From Parascedosporium putredinis (Eukaryota > Ascomycota > Sordariomycetes > Microascales > Microascaceae), in NCBI GenBank assembly GCA_949357655.1, contig CASHTG010000002.1:248001-312000 (forward strand): a stretch of 64,000 nt of DNA, read 5' to 3'. The position numbers and the translations under genes are program-made. Shown one piece after another: positions 36,403 through 48,970 of this stretch; within the stretch, counting starts at the first letter, position 1, and every line of letters begins with the position of its first letter. Under the pieces are notes generated by a model. The model was given only the letters and a program-made list of their open reading frames with translations, had not been told where the DNA came from and searched no databases.

Positions 36403-38036
36403 ATGGTGTCCTCGATCCCCGACGGCGTCACCCAGGAAGAGCGCAGCCACCTCGTCCAAGTCGCCAAGGACTGGGCCGCCGCAAACGGCCTCGCCATCCG
36501 GCCCCCGCCTACCATCGTCCCGCAAGAGGTCGACCCGGCGGGCGTGTTGGCCATTCACGCGCCCGTCACCCTCTTCCCCAGCAAATTCCCCGCTCGTGCT
36601 TCGAGCAGGCGAGATCGGTACAAAAGGCTTACAATGACTTGTACGCCAGGGTAGCCCGGGATGAAGAGTTCCTCGGCCAGCTGGTGAAGGAGTAAGAGGC
36701 ACCCCTAGTTTAATATCCCCTTCTCCCTTCCTTTCTGCCCGGCCTCTCTATACCTCCTACCAAGGCTCTCTAACAGTTCCGCGCGCAACAGGCTAGTTGA
36801 CGTCGACGACTTCGTCGCAAGCCTGTGGAAAGTGCACGAGAGGGTCAAGCAGGAAGGCTACGCGCAAGATCTATCCCTCGGCCTCTTCCGGTCCGACTAC
36901 ATGGTCCACGAAGACGCGAGCGGGCTCCAAATCAAGCAAGTCGAGTTCAACACCATCGCCTCCTCCTTTGGCGGCCTCTCCACGCAAACCTCCCTCCTCC
37001 ACCGCTTCCTCGCCGCGACCGAGTACCCCCGCCTGCAGGGCGCCCCCAGGCCTACGACGTCCCCAAGAGCGACAGCGCCGCCCACCTCGCCCGAGGCATC
37101 GCCGCCGCCTTTCGCGCGTACGACGCCGCCTCCGCCTTCGCCTCCGCGTCGCCGCCGCGCCCGCGCTGCGTCCTCTTCGTCACCCAGGACGGCGAGCGCA
37201 ACGTCTTTGACCAGCGCCACCTCGAATACAACGTCTCGACCCAGGAGCCCGCCATCCCCGTCTTCCGGCTCCCCTACTCCGAGATCCTCCAGCACACTCG
37301 CGTCGCCGACGGCGCGAGGCGCGAACTCGTCTACACCCCGCCATGGAGCCGCACCCCGTCCGCCGAGTACGAGGTCGCCGTCGTGTACTACCGAGCGGGC
37401 TACGGCCCCGGCGATTACCCGTCGCAGGACGCCTGGGAGGCGAGGTTCCAGGTCGAGCGCTCCGCCGCCATCAAGTGCCCCACCATCCTCACCCAGCTCG
37501 CGGGCATGAAGAAGGTGCAGCAGGTGCTGGCCACCCCGACGCCGGCGACGGCCCCTCCGTGCACGCGCGCTTCACCGAGGGCCTTGCCGACGCCAAGTCC
37601 CTCCTCGACACCTTTACCAACATCTACCCGATGGACGCCTCTCCCGCGGGCCTCGAGGCCCGGCGCAAGGCCACGGACCCGGAGCTCTGCAAGGCTTTCG
37701 TGCTCAAGCCGCAGCGCGGGGCGGCGGCAACAACATTTACCGCACCGCCATCCCCGAGTTCCTCAAGACGATTCCCGAGGCGCATTGGGGCTCCTACATC
37801 CTCATGGAGCTCATCACCCCACCCCCGCGCACAACGTCATCCTCCGCAACGGCAACCTCGAGGAAGGCGGTATCATCTCGGAACTAGGCGTTTACGGAAC
37901 CTGTCTTTGGAATGACAAGGAGATCCTGCACAATGAGGAGGCCGGGTACCTCCTTCGGACCAAGGGAGACAAGAGCGAGGAGGGAGGCGTGGCTGCAGGA
38001 TTCGGTTGTATGGACAGTGTCAACCTAGTCAACTAA
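36403..38036 (+). CDS. GSH2: Glutathione synthetase
   Basis: ATP-grasp homodimer that adds glycine to gamma-glutamylcysteine; cytosolic. Two exons: 36403-36691 and 36792-38036, with the Glu codon of LVKELVDVDD split by the intron. Family motifs: LFRSDYM, QVEFNTIASSFGG, VYYRAGYGPGDYP, AIKCPTILTQLAGMKKVQQ, the glycine-rich ATP loop after LKPQR, and the C-terminal LRTKGDKSEEGGVAAGFG. Five bases are missing, at the C runs 36588-36591, 37043-37047, 37534-37537 and 37817-37820 and at the G run 37718-37721; with them the protein is 512 residues. At 37718-37721 the lost base is ambiguous. An A would give the family's REGGGNN motif, whereas a G would give RGGGGNN and remove a metal-binding Glu. Essential function makes real loss unlikely. 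Confidence 0.94.
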
Positions 38037-38350
38037 TAGTATTGGCGCATTGCGAAGCGAGAGAAGTCGGTCTCGGGTGTTGAATAGCAGAAGGAGTCAC
38101 TTGGGCGAAGCCCTTTGGAAGCGCAAATTATCTCAGCGAAAGATTTGGTATTTCTATCATATACATTGTACACGGGACGCCTCATAAAGCTCCCAGAAGC
38201 ATTATCAAGGAGAGCATATCAAGGTCCCTTACTCTAGAGTGGAGAGACGTAGCAAAAATCAACTGGGTGGTGATGGACCAAGAGTAAAAACAAACAAAAT
38301 CCTAGATCAAAACGAGAAAATCCTGCCTTGGCTCAATGTCAAGGAGTGGC
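38037..38350. other. Convergent 3' flank
   Basis: Short spacer between the ends of the glutathione synthetase and mitochondrial SSB genes. It probably holds both 3' untranslated regions; nothing else is seen. Confidence 0.6.
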
Positions 38351-38984
38351 TTACTCCTGTTGGGCATCGGTGTTGGGGCGCTTGAGGATGTCGAGAGAGC
38401 CTGCGTGAGAAGAAGAGGTGTCAGCAAACGCGCAACCAGGTTCGACAACAGGAGGGTACCTTACGCTGGAAGATGTTGAGAGAGGTCCTGTTCTTGCCCT
38501 CGCTATCCTGGTAGTTGCTGACGGAGACGTCACCCTCGACGAGGACGGTAGAGCTATCAAATGGGTTAGCGTCCCGTCCGTCACACTGCGCTAACGGCGT
38601 CGAAGACATGCGGGGAAAGAAAGAACGACAGTGATGACCAAAAAAGACAATCCAAATCTACAAGAGGGGAAGAAAATTGAAGATGGTAGTGGGCAAAAAC
38701 TCACCCCTTGGGGATGCTGAGCAAGAAATCGCGGAGCTTCTCGTTGCCCTCGGGAATGAACTTGGTGACGCGGAACCAGCTGGTGTGGCGGTTCTCCTTG
38801 GGGCCCGAAGAGCTAGCAATAGAGTACTTGATGACCTCGTGGCCGGTGCTGGTAGGCTGGAGCTCGGGGAGTCGCCGAGGTTACCGACGAGGGTGATGCG
38901 GGCGACGGATCGCGGCGACGAGGTGCTGAAGGCGCGGAAGGCAGCCGGGGCGGCGGCGGCGCGTCGGGCAAGGAAGGAAGACAT
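38351..38984 (-). CDS. RIM1: Mitochondrial single-stranded DNA-binding protein
   Basis: OB-fold protein that coats single-stranded mitochondrial DNA during replication. Exons: 38705-38984, 38465-38553 and 38351-38400. The N-terminus MSSFLARRAAAAPAAFRAFSTS is Arg/Ala/Ser-rich and non-acidic, like a matrix-targeting presequence. It is followed by ARITLVGNLGD, the typical first strands of bacterial-type SSB. Further family motifs: KYSIASSSG, WFRVTKFIPE, STVLVEGDVSVSNYQD and SLNIFQR. The C-terminus (RPNTDAQQE) lacks the DDDIPF tip of bacterial SSB, as in fungal Rim1. One base is missing in the G run 38866-38869; with it the protein is 139 residues, normal for the family. It is convergent with glutathione synthetase. 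Confidence 0.92.
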
Positions 38985-40427
38985 CTTTTCTGAGATTGAC
39001 TGTTGGGGTCGGGTATCAATGAAAGGAATAGAGAAAATAAAAAGAAAGGAATGACGATTTCGTATGCGGATTTGGTTGATGGGATGGGAGAGGGGAGAGA
39101 TGAGATGGGAAAAATTGGGGGTTTGATGCACGTTGACTCGACAAAGAAAGGATTTCGCCAGAGACGTGGTCACGTACGCGATCGCAATCTCGCCCGGCCT
39201 CCCCCAAGTTCAGCTTAAAGGGGTCTCTCCACGCAACGAGAGAGGGAAACGCCAAAACGCGAAACGGGCAACATTCATGCGGGTGGTCCGTGCTGTCGGG
39301 AAATTTATTGGATTATGCGATAATCAATCCTCCCCCTTTGATGGGATGAACACCCCCGATTGATCCATAGATTTGCCGATACAGGGTGTTTCTTGCAAAC
39401 GTAACGTCGCTATCCCTCTCTGCTCTGGGGCTGGGCCTGATTTTTGGCGAGACCAGCACTTACACGCGTGCATCCCTAGCCATCATCGATGTAGTAAGAA
39501 GTGCTGGATGGTATGAATGACACCATCGACGGAACCATTTTTAGTGGGACTTTCAACATGGGCTCGTTGCCTAGTTGGCCTGCCTGCACAAGCTAAAATT
39601 CATAACCGAGCAGACCTTCTCAGGCCGCCACGAAGTGCTGATGCATTTGGAAATAAGCGGCCCTTTGACTAGTAGATGTGCGCATTCAATCCGCAGTGAG
39701 GCTCTGACTCTTTCAAAAGCTACTAACACCTCAACAAGTGAGCTTTTCTAGGATACCCTCGTCGTGCTGAGACACGCCAGCGACGGGACCAAGTCCTTAG
39801 CCAATCAATGAGTTCCCCCTCTAGGGCCACTCTTCACACCTGATATAATATCCATACCATAGAATCGTTCGCAGTTCATCGCAACGTTGGCGACAATTCC
39901 CGTCGTATCAAAGACGAGGCGGGGTTGGCACTAGTGGCTTATACGAGCTGAGAGTGGTGCAACGATCATTCATCTCCATAGTGTATAGTTTACGGCGATC
40001 TGCCTTTGCACGTGATGAAGAATTGGGGGAGGACAAGAAGGGGCACATCCATCAAGGGGACGAATGGGTTGGGTCGACCCGATCCGAGGACTTTCTGCGC
40101 TCTGTTGAGTGTAGTTCACCTCCCCTAGGTGTTACACTGCATGAAGGAATCCCCTTCGAGGCCTTCACCCCTCCACCAGCAGGCGAGATGCTTCGTACTT
40201 GGAGGCACGCATTGTCACAACACCGTCACATCCATTGACGCCACCACCTATCTGGTTATTCAAAGGCAGGCAAACCCCTCATAAAGATCTTTTTACATCG
40301 CGAAATGCACGCATATCCCCATTCGCATCGCGCCAAAGAATAAACTATCCAAATCAGCCGGATCAAACACGTCCAAGCTCGCTCATAGGCCGCTCCGAGG
40401 CAATCGTCCAGGCTTCGGTACATTATT

Positions 40428-40452
40428 GATTGTAGATTGTAGATTGTAGATT
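40428..40452. repeat. 7-bp tandem repeat, 3.6 copies
   Basis: Perfect copies of gattgta in an otherwise featureless intergenic stretch. Confidence 0.8.
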
Positions 40453-42190
40453 ATACACCATTCGAGCAACGTTTGCAAAACGAACGGGGCGAACAAAGCC
40501 TGATTGAGGAACGAACGAGGTGTCCTTGATGGCGGAACACAGCCTTGACAATGGTGTCTCCCTCACCTTGGTTAATCACCCTTCAGGCAGCCTGCGGCGG
40601 GTCAAGTCGTGCACCCACTCGACCATCTCCTGGCGCCGTGATCTTGTATCCCCTCCCCGTATGTTTCGCCGTCCCTGCTTACCCGTCTACCTCCCACCCA
40701 AGCCGAGAAGAGGAGGTGAAGCATGAGAGCTAGGCGAGGGAGAGCAAGAGAGTAAAGATGAAAAAGTTTGGAGAGTCGGCCCTAATCTCTCACGGAGACC
40801 CTCACAGCGTTGAACCAGATAGCTGAGGTATCCTTCTTGCGCAACCACGCGACAAGCTTAGCTGGGAAATGGGGAACGAGCTGGAGGGATGGCGATCAAT
40901 AGACGAGAAAGGCTGCTGGCGGGCCCCCTCACCCGCAGCTTGCCGTGCGCGCAAACCATTAAAGGACCAGGAGGGGAGGGGTGCGAAAGCCACATTCAGC
41001 CCTGCTCCAGTGCGCAAGAGAATGAATAGCTCTCTCTCCCCCCACCCCCCCACCCAGCTTATTCCCTCCCACGCCCCAAACACATCCCGATTCGTTTCCC
41101 TCTCCATGCTGTGATCTGTTTTTAGGAGAGAGGTGTGGGGGTGTGTCAGGAGGGAAGGGGGAAACCATGGCCTTTTTGTTCACTGCGTTTGGCGTGGCTT
41201 GATGGCTTCGGCAGCAAACGGCATCGCAAATGCACGCAAGATGCGGGTGCGACGTGTCGTTTTCTTCAAGCTGCACCTCTCCCACCCCCGCCTCTTTACT
41301 CGGCCATTTTTTTTTAAGAGAGGGCTTCCAGAGATGGAAAGTGTGGAAACATGCATGGGTACGTCAGCTTGACACCGGTCTCGCAATGGGTGAAGGTTTT
41401 ACTCTTCCCGTTACCCGTCAACTTTCGTCCCGACAACCACCGCTCCTCCACCCCTGCCTCTTGCTAGCCCATGAAGAATTTCGGACCAGGTTCGCCAACC
41501 GGGCCTACCCACGTAAAGCCCAAAAGGGAAAACCAAAAACGACAAGGGAAAGAAGACCGGAGAGGGAGAAGGAGACAACGCCTCAGCGCCTCACGCCCCA
41601 TTATACGTCAAGAATGGACTGAACTTAGACCAAAAGCATGCCCGTCCCACCCTTCCGGTATCCCGCACCCCCACTACCCCCTGGTCCCTTTCGTACGCCA
41701 TGTCTATCGGCCCCCGTTCCGTCCATGAAACCCGGTCCTCCTTTTTCTGGCGAAGAAAGCAGAGGTTTTCGAGTTATTGCGGGATGTTTGTGCTTACCGG
41801 GCAGCCTCATAGTTTGTATTTCCTTCTCGATAGGTTTCTTTATATCCCGCTTCGTGTCCGGGCCTGGATCCCCGGGGTGCTTCCTTGAAAAAGCCCCCGC
41901 CCCCGGGATCGAAAGCGCCTTGCATTGCTCCAAAAGGGGAAATGAGGATGAAAAGGGAAATAGGGATATGACTGCCAACAACGCCCGTCGCCCGGTTTGG
42001 TATCCTGCTCCCGCGTATCCTCCTCCTCGTCCCGTCCCCTGCTCCGGTGGACGTGTGGTTTCGCTCATCTTAAAACCTTCAAAGAAGACGCTTCATCCGC
42101 GCGACGCTCAAAGAAACCGGGACACTACAACCATGTGCACCGTCTTCTCCGGCGACCAAGACTCTCATCTGGGATGACCTACACCCACCT

Positions 42191-42205
42191 CTATATATAT
42201 ACAGA
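42191..42205 (+). promoter_or_regulatory. TATA-like element of the receptor gene
   Basis: tctatatatataca lies about 240 bases upstream of the receptor start codon, with a CT-rich stretch (42290-42380) between them. The placement suits a core promoter; this is inferred from position only. Confidence 0.4.
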
Positions 42206-42439
42206 CCACGCGAAACCAGCCTCCTCAGAACAAAACTCCGCTCCATCAGCAAGAGAGACTTTCACCAACCCCATATCCTGTATCAACAGCCTTTCCTTTC
42301 CTCGTAGCGTCCCCCTCTTTTTCTCCCTTCCTTTTCCCTTTGTATAAGTCCTTTGCTCTTCACAACTCTCCCCCTCTACCATGTTCGCTAATCCAGGGCA
42401 GGTCCCCCCTTCCCCCAACACCACCCTCCCCTCGCCACC

Positions 42440-44124
42440 ATGGGCCCCCTCCACATCGTCGACCTCGGCTCCCCGACAACCTCCTCAACGCCAACCTCAC
42501 CCACAACCCCCACCCCACCAGCCCAGATCATGGCCAACCTCGCCGCCCGCGTCGTCCTCGGCCTCGCCGCCAACGCCGCCATGGCCGTGCCCCTCCGCAT
42601 CCTCTACCGCCACGGCGAGTTCGCCGCCGCCGTCTTCATCACCACCACCATGATCCTCAACGGCTTCACCATCGCCCACGCCCTCATCTGGCGCGACGAC
42701 GACACCTCCGCCTGGTGGCTCGGCGAGGGCTACTGCGACGCCTTTCCCTACGTCTATTTCCCCTCATGATGGTCTACGGCACCAGCGTCTTCGCCATCAT
42801 GCGCCACCTCGCCCAGCAAATCAGCCTCCTCCGCGCCGACGCCCCCACCCCGCGCGAGCTCCGCCGCCGCAGCATCGTCCAGGCCCTCGTCATTTTCCCT
42901 TGCCCCCTCGTCCAGCTCGCCTGGATGTATCCCCTGACCGAGCACCGCTACGGCCTCATGACCCTCTCCGGCTGCCGGTGGCTTCCCGCCGACGCTTGGC
43001 CCTTTACCGTCTTCTTCATCATCATGCACCCCCTCTACGCTTTAGGGGCCCTCTACTACGCCAGTTAAGTTAAAAAGCTAAACAAGTGAGAAAAAAGTAC
43101 AAGACAGCTAACCCACCACCCAAGTCGTCGTCTGGTACCGCTACCGCCAAATCGCCGCAACCGCCACCGCCGTCCTCGCCACCTCCAACAGCGCCGCCAG
43201 CAACCGTGCCCGCCGCGCCCGCCGCCGCCTCTACTTCATGACCCTCTCCATCCTCGCCCCCTACTTCCCCGTCTGCACCCTCTTCGCCGCCCACAACATG
43301 CTCAACTACGGCTCCTTTGCGCCCCTCGACGTCCCCGCCCTGCGCGCCGGCCGCGTCGACAACGTCCCCTGGAACACCATCTTCCTCGCCCCGACCTCTT
43401 CCATGGATTTCGGCTCCCTCGTCGACCGCTACATCGCCATCATCACCGCCTTCCCCGTCTTCCTCTTCTTCGGCCTCACCAAAGACGCCATCAACACCTA
43501 TCGTCGCGCCGCCCTCGTCCTCGGTCTTGGCTGCCTCTTCCCCTGCTTGCGCGAAGAGTACGACCCGGACCGGCGCTACTTTCCCACCCACGGCGGCCCC
43601 TCTGCCTCCTCTCACATCCTCGCCACCTCGGAGACGACACAGTACGTTGTACCCCCTTCCCTTGTCATGTCATGTTACGCCTTTTTCCCCAAACAAAAGC
43701 CGAACGTGACCAGAATACGATCAGTGTCACTCCCCCCTCCTCCGATTCCGATGGGCAACACAAGCTGACCCCAGCGGCCCCTCCTTGCCCACGAATAGAT
43801 CCTACACCAAATCCCCCACGGCTAACCAACGCCCCCACCGGCGACGAACCCAGGTCCGCCCACGCACCCGCTCACACACCCGCCTCTAGCCCTCTCGCGT
43901 CGGTCCTACGCTCCGCATTCCACCGCAAGGGAGCTCCGTACCCGGTCCGCACCGAGACCCAGACCGAGACCGACGCATCGCCCGTCGCGCCGGCGGCCGG
44001 AAATGCCGTGCCGTGTACCTATCTTCCCCAGATCCCCATCGGCGTCGTCGAAACTCGTGTGTGGAGCACCGAGGATGATGCGTCCCACGCGCGGGACTGG
44101 GTGGCTGCGAAGCCTGGCGCTTAG
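42440..44124 (+). CDS. STE3-type pheromone receptor (seven-TM GPCR)
   Basis: Plasma-membrane receptor for a farnesylated a-factor-like pheromone, the counterpart of Neurospora PRE-1. Exons as best seen: 42440-43063, 43125-43641 and 43775-44124. The ATG at 42440 has a strong context (caccATGG). STE3 features: RILYRHGEFAAAVF at the TM1/TM2 loop, a TM2 ending in HALIWRDDD, WWLGEGYCD, a Pro/Trp-rich TM4 and the GCRW loop before TM5. TM6 follows RLYFMTLSILAPYF. The cytoplasmic tail ends in VETRVWSTEDD and DWVAAKPGA. One base is missing in the C run 42760-42763. Two more (or one extra) must be adjusted in the tail near 43790-43850. Repaired length is 497 residues. The first intron has a weak GTTAAG donor and an AAG acceptor. 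Confidence 0.82.
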
Positions 44125-45067
44125 AATGCCAAGTAAAGTAATAATATCAAGTTTAGAAACACGGCAGGCGAGGAAGGAGGGAAAAGAACGTGCGGAAAGG
44201 GATACGCCAGGCACCGTATCTCTATTTGCCCCTTAGAAGGCTCCGAAGCTGGCAGCAGCCTTTATGAGATGTGCACATCGATCGATTAACCGAGACTTCT
44301 TGTTTGAGAGAGATTCGACACGAGTTCTACCATCATTAATATACGGGCGATTTCAAGTTTGTGCAGTAGCATAGCTGATATACTTGAAAATTCTGTCCTC
44401 TTACTTTCCGTTGTCTCGCACCTACAGGTTCTCCAGCAGTGAGATTGCCAATACATTGAGGGTACACGTAGAGAAGAACAGCATGAGAAAACATTATATA
44501 AAAGCAAAAATAACGCGGTAGGTATATAGATAAACACTTTTTCGTGTCATTGATGGCATGTCTTCCACCACCAACCACCCCCATAAAATCCAGGACCTCC
44601 CAAAGGGGTCATTATTCCGGGACCCTCCTAAATAGATAAATAAAAACTCATGGCTAAGCCGACCTCGCCTCACCGCGACAAACACCAACAGAAAAGACGT
44701 ACATCCCGAGAAAAGTGAAAAAAGGTAGATAGTGACAAGGCGCCGGATCGAAGCCGTACACCAGAAAAACTCGTATCTGGTTAGTAGGTCAAGGTCAAGG
44801 TGGGAGTCCCATATGAATGTAACTTGTAGCCCGTCTGGGCCGTGGGAAACAAGTAGCAAGGTATTGATGAAAAGAGAGACAGAGAACAGAACGCCATGCA
44901 GTCATGCTCTATTGGTATCAAAAAATGAAAGGGTCGAATAGAAATCAGAGTCGGAAGAGCTCCTAACGAAGTGACGGCATCAGGAGTAGCGTGAAAGGTT
45001 GAATGGGTAGATGGGGGATGAGTAAAAGAAGGTGTGGCGCTAAAAAGAGCATCGCAGCCGTATTAAG
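44125..45067. other. Convergent intergenic region
   Basis: Between the 3' ends of the receptor (+) and ERF4 (-) genes. It is A/T-richer than its surroundings and probably holds the two 3' untranslated regions. No gene is seen. Confidence 0.5.
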
Positions 45068-47714
45068 CTATGGTGAAAGGTAATTAGGAGGTGGCCGCGA
45101 TGGCGTTTTCCCCGAGGAAACCTCCTGCTCACTCGGAGTGTTTGGTACAGCCGCAATCTCTGGGTCGGGAATTTGTATGTCGAGCTGGAAAACAGATTCG
45201 TTCACGTTAGCGAGTATCCTTGAGAGGAGAAAAAGACTGGGAAGAGAGTAACGTCGGAAAATCAATGTGGGAGGGGAGAGACCATACCGTCATGTATGCA
45301 GTTTTCCTCAAGGGAATGATCTTGGGAGGAAAGAGTCCGTCCTCGCCGCCGAGCGTCTTCTCCATCTCGGCATTCCACCGCTCAATCCAAGCCTCGAGAG
45401 CATTGAGTTGCGCTTTCGCGCCTGTCAGGCCCAAGTCGTCCCAGATCCAACCGGTCAGTAGCCCGAGAGTAGCGTCGAGGATATTCCGCCAGCTGTAAGG
45501 ACTGTGTATACGGACAAGGTCTGCATTCAGCTTTTCAATTACTCGGCGGAACTCCTGCTCAGAGAGACCAACGGGGTCTAGGATGTCTGGATAGGTGTTG
45601 GAAAAGGTCGGGGCAAGATCGCCGGCAATGAGAAAGTCACGACGCACACGGATGATGCGGGTAGATGCGTACTCTGCCGAGTTGGCAGGGACATAAGGAT
45701 TCAGGTGGGGGTAACAAGGGTGTTGCGGACCCCACTCTTGTATGGCTTCCGGGTCGACCTCTTCGCCCATAATGGAGGAGTTGGAGGACGAGACGGGGAA
45801 CCAATACCATCAGGGACCGAGATACCGGAAAGGCGGGGGTCGAGGATGTCAGGGCCTCGCTCTAAATCCTTGGAAAAGGAGCGCGAGCCGCGCTCCTCGG
45901 TTGCGTCATGCGTGGGAGGCATGGCTTCTCTGGCTTTACCCTTGTCGAGACGTTTGGAGGCGGGCGAATCCGACTGCTCCTGAATGGCGACGGGGAGCGG
46001 CCAGTCGCTGGGATCGGAGTGCGTAGGGGTGGGCGTAGCGTTGGTCGAACGCTTTTCGTCGTACGAATGGCGGACGGAAGGTGGCAGGCTCACGCGTTTC
46101 TCACTCGCACCGCAATGCTCAATCTGGAGGCTCGGCCGCGACTGGGCTGGATGCTTGATCTGACGCTGTTCTGCGAGCGAAAGGAGAGGGGTCTCGCCAG
46201 AGCCAGTACCCGGGGGTTTGCCGGCGTCAGTTTCAGCGCCGATGACCGGGTGAGAGAGAGGCACGGAAGGGAGCGGGGCGTCGACGGACGTCGCTGGCGA
46301 ACGGTTTTGGAAGCCTTTGCGGCGCGTGGCGTCGAATTTGTTGGGTTCCAAAGGCGAGCTGCGCCAGGTCGGCGTAGACGGTGAGGACTCGCAGAGGCGG
46401 CGCGATTTCGGAAGGGCGAGTGCAAGCGACGGTGTTCTTCGGGTTGATTTTTGGGCTAGGGTTCGATAATTGTTGCTGATGCTGTGAGTGATTTTTGTGA
46501 GAAGAGGAAGGTTTCGCAGGCCGTCTACCGACTCGCTGGAAATTATCCGCGAGGGGTTCTGGTGGTGGTGGAGGAACGGCAAATGCGACCGTTTCGGGAG
46601 CGAGGGTGGTAATCGGGTCTAGAGAAAGGGGCTGTGGTGAATTCGCAAGGTCGTGCTGCTCGACGGCGGGTGACGAGAGACCTGGATAAGAGGGCTGGAC
46701 GGAAGGACTGTAGATTCTCGGGTTTCTAGATTCATCTATTCCTAGGGCGGCCGGGTTTGGTGATGGAGGGTTTGTGGAAGCGTGGGGATCCGTTTGGACG
46801 GGGTTGAGGATGCGGCCGCTGGGAGAACGGCCGCGGAGAATGAGGTGGTGGTGGTGGTGGTGGTTTTGGCGGTCCTGTTCACCTGACACTGTGGGAGAAG
46901 TAATGCTGTGGGAAGAAGGCGCTGCACCTCGCAGAGCAGACGGGGAAGCGATCGTCGTAGTAGTAGGGGTAGCACGGTGACGGCGGCGATGGGGAGAGCG
47001 GGTGGAAGGCGTGCTGCTGCTGCTGCTGCTGCTGCTGGGGCAATTCAATTGGCGGGTTCCTGCAGCGATTCGCGGGGCCGGCGTGTAAGGAAATTTCGAG
47101 GAAGCCCTGGTGGTCGACCGGATTCGAATCGTCGATTGGGTTTGATGATCCAGCGACGGAGACGACGATGGGCGACAGAAATTGCACCTGGGCTTGCGAA
47201 GGGGGTCGGGGGCAGGTCGGCAGCGATTTTGGCGTTTGGGATGGGGAGCGGGAATAATATTGGCAATATTAAGATTGGCAGGCAAAGCCAAAGCGCTGGT
47301 GGGAGACGAACCAAACTTTCGGAGAGGCAAAGGGGACGACGGCGAGGGAAGAGGCCGAGAGAGGGTACGGTCGTGCTGGAGGCGCGCCTGCTGCTCGATT
47401 GGCGAGGAGTCTGACAGTGGCAAAGACACTGGCAGTGAAGGTGGGCAGGTGGCAGAAATCTCCGACAAGGTGCAGGGGGCGGCAGGTGCGTCCGACTCAG
47501 GTGTCAGGTGGCCGGGGAAGGGGAGCCGGGAAAGGGAGGAGCAGCTGCAGTGGAGGAGTGGGCTGCAGGAGGTGTCGAGGTTGGGCGAGCAAGTGCCGTT
47601 GGTGAGTTGGGTGGGCGCAGGAACAGGGACAGGACGGTCCTCAGGGGTTGCGACTGTGACGATTGGGGGTTGGGCCGAGAATGGTTTAGCGGGTCCGGAC
47701 CAGAATCCCAGCAT
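45068..47714 (-). CDS. ERF4: ERF4-family subunit of Ras palmitoyltransferase
   Basis: Partner of the DHHC enzyme Erf2 at the ER/Golgi; the pair palmitoylates Ras. Exons: 45288-47714 and 45068-45184. The Golgin-A7/ERF4 domain occupies the C-terminal quarter. It shows SEQEFRRVIEKLNADL, LGLLTGW, LEAWIERWNAEM, IIPLRKTAYMT and, after the intron, LDIQIPDPEI. Joining exactly across the intron supports the splice sites. The N-terminal 600 or so residues are disordered, rich in Pro, Ser and Thr, with a short His run (46845-46862) and a Ser run (47012-47037). This extension is usual in filamentous fungi and far longer than yeast Erf4. Two bases are missing (or one extra) in 46233-46582 and one is missing near 45763-45767; repaired length is 848 residues. 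Confidence 0.87.
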
Positions 47715-48932
47715 CGTGGGAATGCGACGGCAAGCCAATAATTAGGTCGCCAACGAAATTTTGGCCCCAGCACAGAATGCAACCGCAAAGCTGGTTGGGG
47801 TTGGGGTTCGGAGACCAGGATAAGCAGAACAGGATTTTTCTTCCCTACCCTTTCTTTTGGGCTTCGTACTTTCCCTTTTTTCGCCTTCCCTGTTTTTTGA
47901 GAGGGGCAGGAAACCTACGAGTGATGAGCTGCCTTTAGGTTGGGAAGTACTTGTAGACGATTCTCATCGCTCGAGTGCCCCTGGGTCGCCGTGGTCTCTT
48001 GCGTTGGCCGAATGATGGGGGAACAATTTCGAATCTTTTTCTTTTTGTGCCGTCGCGTTTTCGTCGAAGCGTTTTTTGGCGCACAGAGCTAGTGTTGATG
48101 GGGGATAGCTGTGTGATGGAGGGGTCGTATCAGTTGTGTGCGCCTCGTCGTGGGTGATCACCGTGCTGGAAGTCTCGTGTTTGGTTGATCCGGAACTCGG
48201 AATTTCTCTGTGCTAATTCCCGGTATAAATCGAGGGCTCTTGTCATAGAAAACAAGCAGCAGGTCGCCGTCGAGGACTCGCTGGGTAGAATCGGCCGGAA
48301 GTGGCGAGGAGAAACGCTGGTGGGGGAAAGGAAAAAAAGGTTGAAGTAAAAGGACACTCGGAGAAGAGAACAATCGAAGAAAAGAAGAAGGATCAAAGGT
48401 CGGCAAGCTTTGTTGGACATCAGCCCTGAGTCTTCCGGGGACCTGGATTGACCTGATATACATATCAACGGCAAAGGGTAAAGGACAAGAAGAAGAAGAA
48501 AAAGAAGTGACGAGGTCAGCCATGTGCTCAGACAGGGGTCTGTCCCGACCCTCTCTCAATCTTCGATCACCTCCCCCAGCCCACACAGTCCAGCCCAGCC
48601 CAGCCCAGCCAGTACTAGACGGATACCTTGACCTTGGAAGCTTTTAGCCCGACCACCATCTCCAACTCTCCCCACCCCCCTCGTGCCTCCTTTCTTCTTT
48701 ACTTTTGACACCAGACCTTGGCAGTAGCATGTCAAATCACTTGGTCGTGGGACGTTGGTCCGGACGGGATTTCCTCCAATCCCAATGCCAGCCAGGGCGA
48801 TTACCAGTCAAGGCAACACTTTGGCCTCATCCGAGCCCAGAGCCATGGAGAGAGCATGTCTGAGGTTTGTGTTGGATGGCACCAATCCGTCATCCACGTC
48901 ACCGCTGGATGTATACTTTGTCCCCGGACGCC

Positions 48933-48970
48933 GTGTGTGTGTATGTGTGTGTGTGCGTGTGCGTGTGTGT
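48933..48970. repeat. GT-rich microsatellite
   Basis: Imperfect (gt)n with single a/c interruptions, in the gene-poor region. Confidence 0.85.

Larger units (their letters stand above)
38985..42439. other. Intergenic between mtSSB and the pheromone-receptor-like gene
   Basis: 3.5 kb without a supported gene. It contains a 7-bp tandem repeat (gattgta, 40428-40452). The right end is CT-rich with a TATA-like run and is the promoter of the receptor-like gene. Confidence 0.5.

Noticed and set aside
43070..43615. 181-codon minus-strand open frame rich in Gly/Glu/Asp
   Set aside because: Antisense to the pheromone receptor exons, which carry clear transmembrane motifs on the plus strand.
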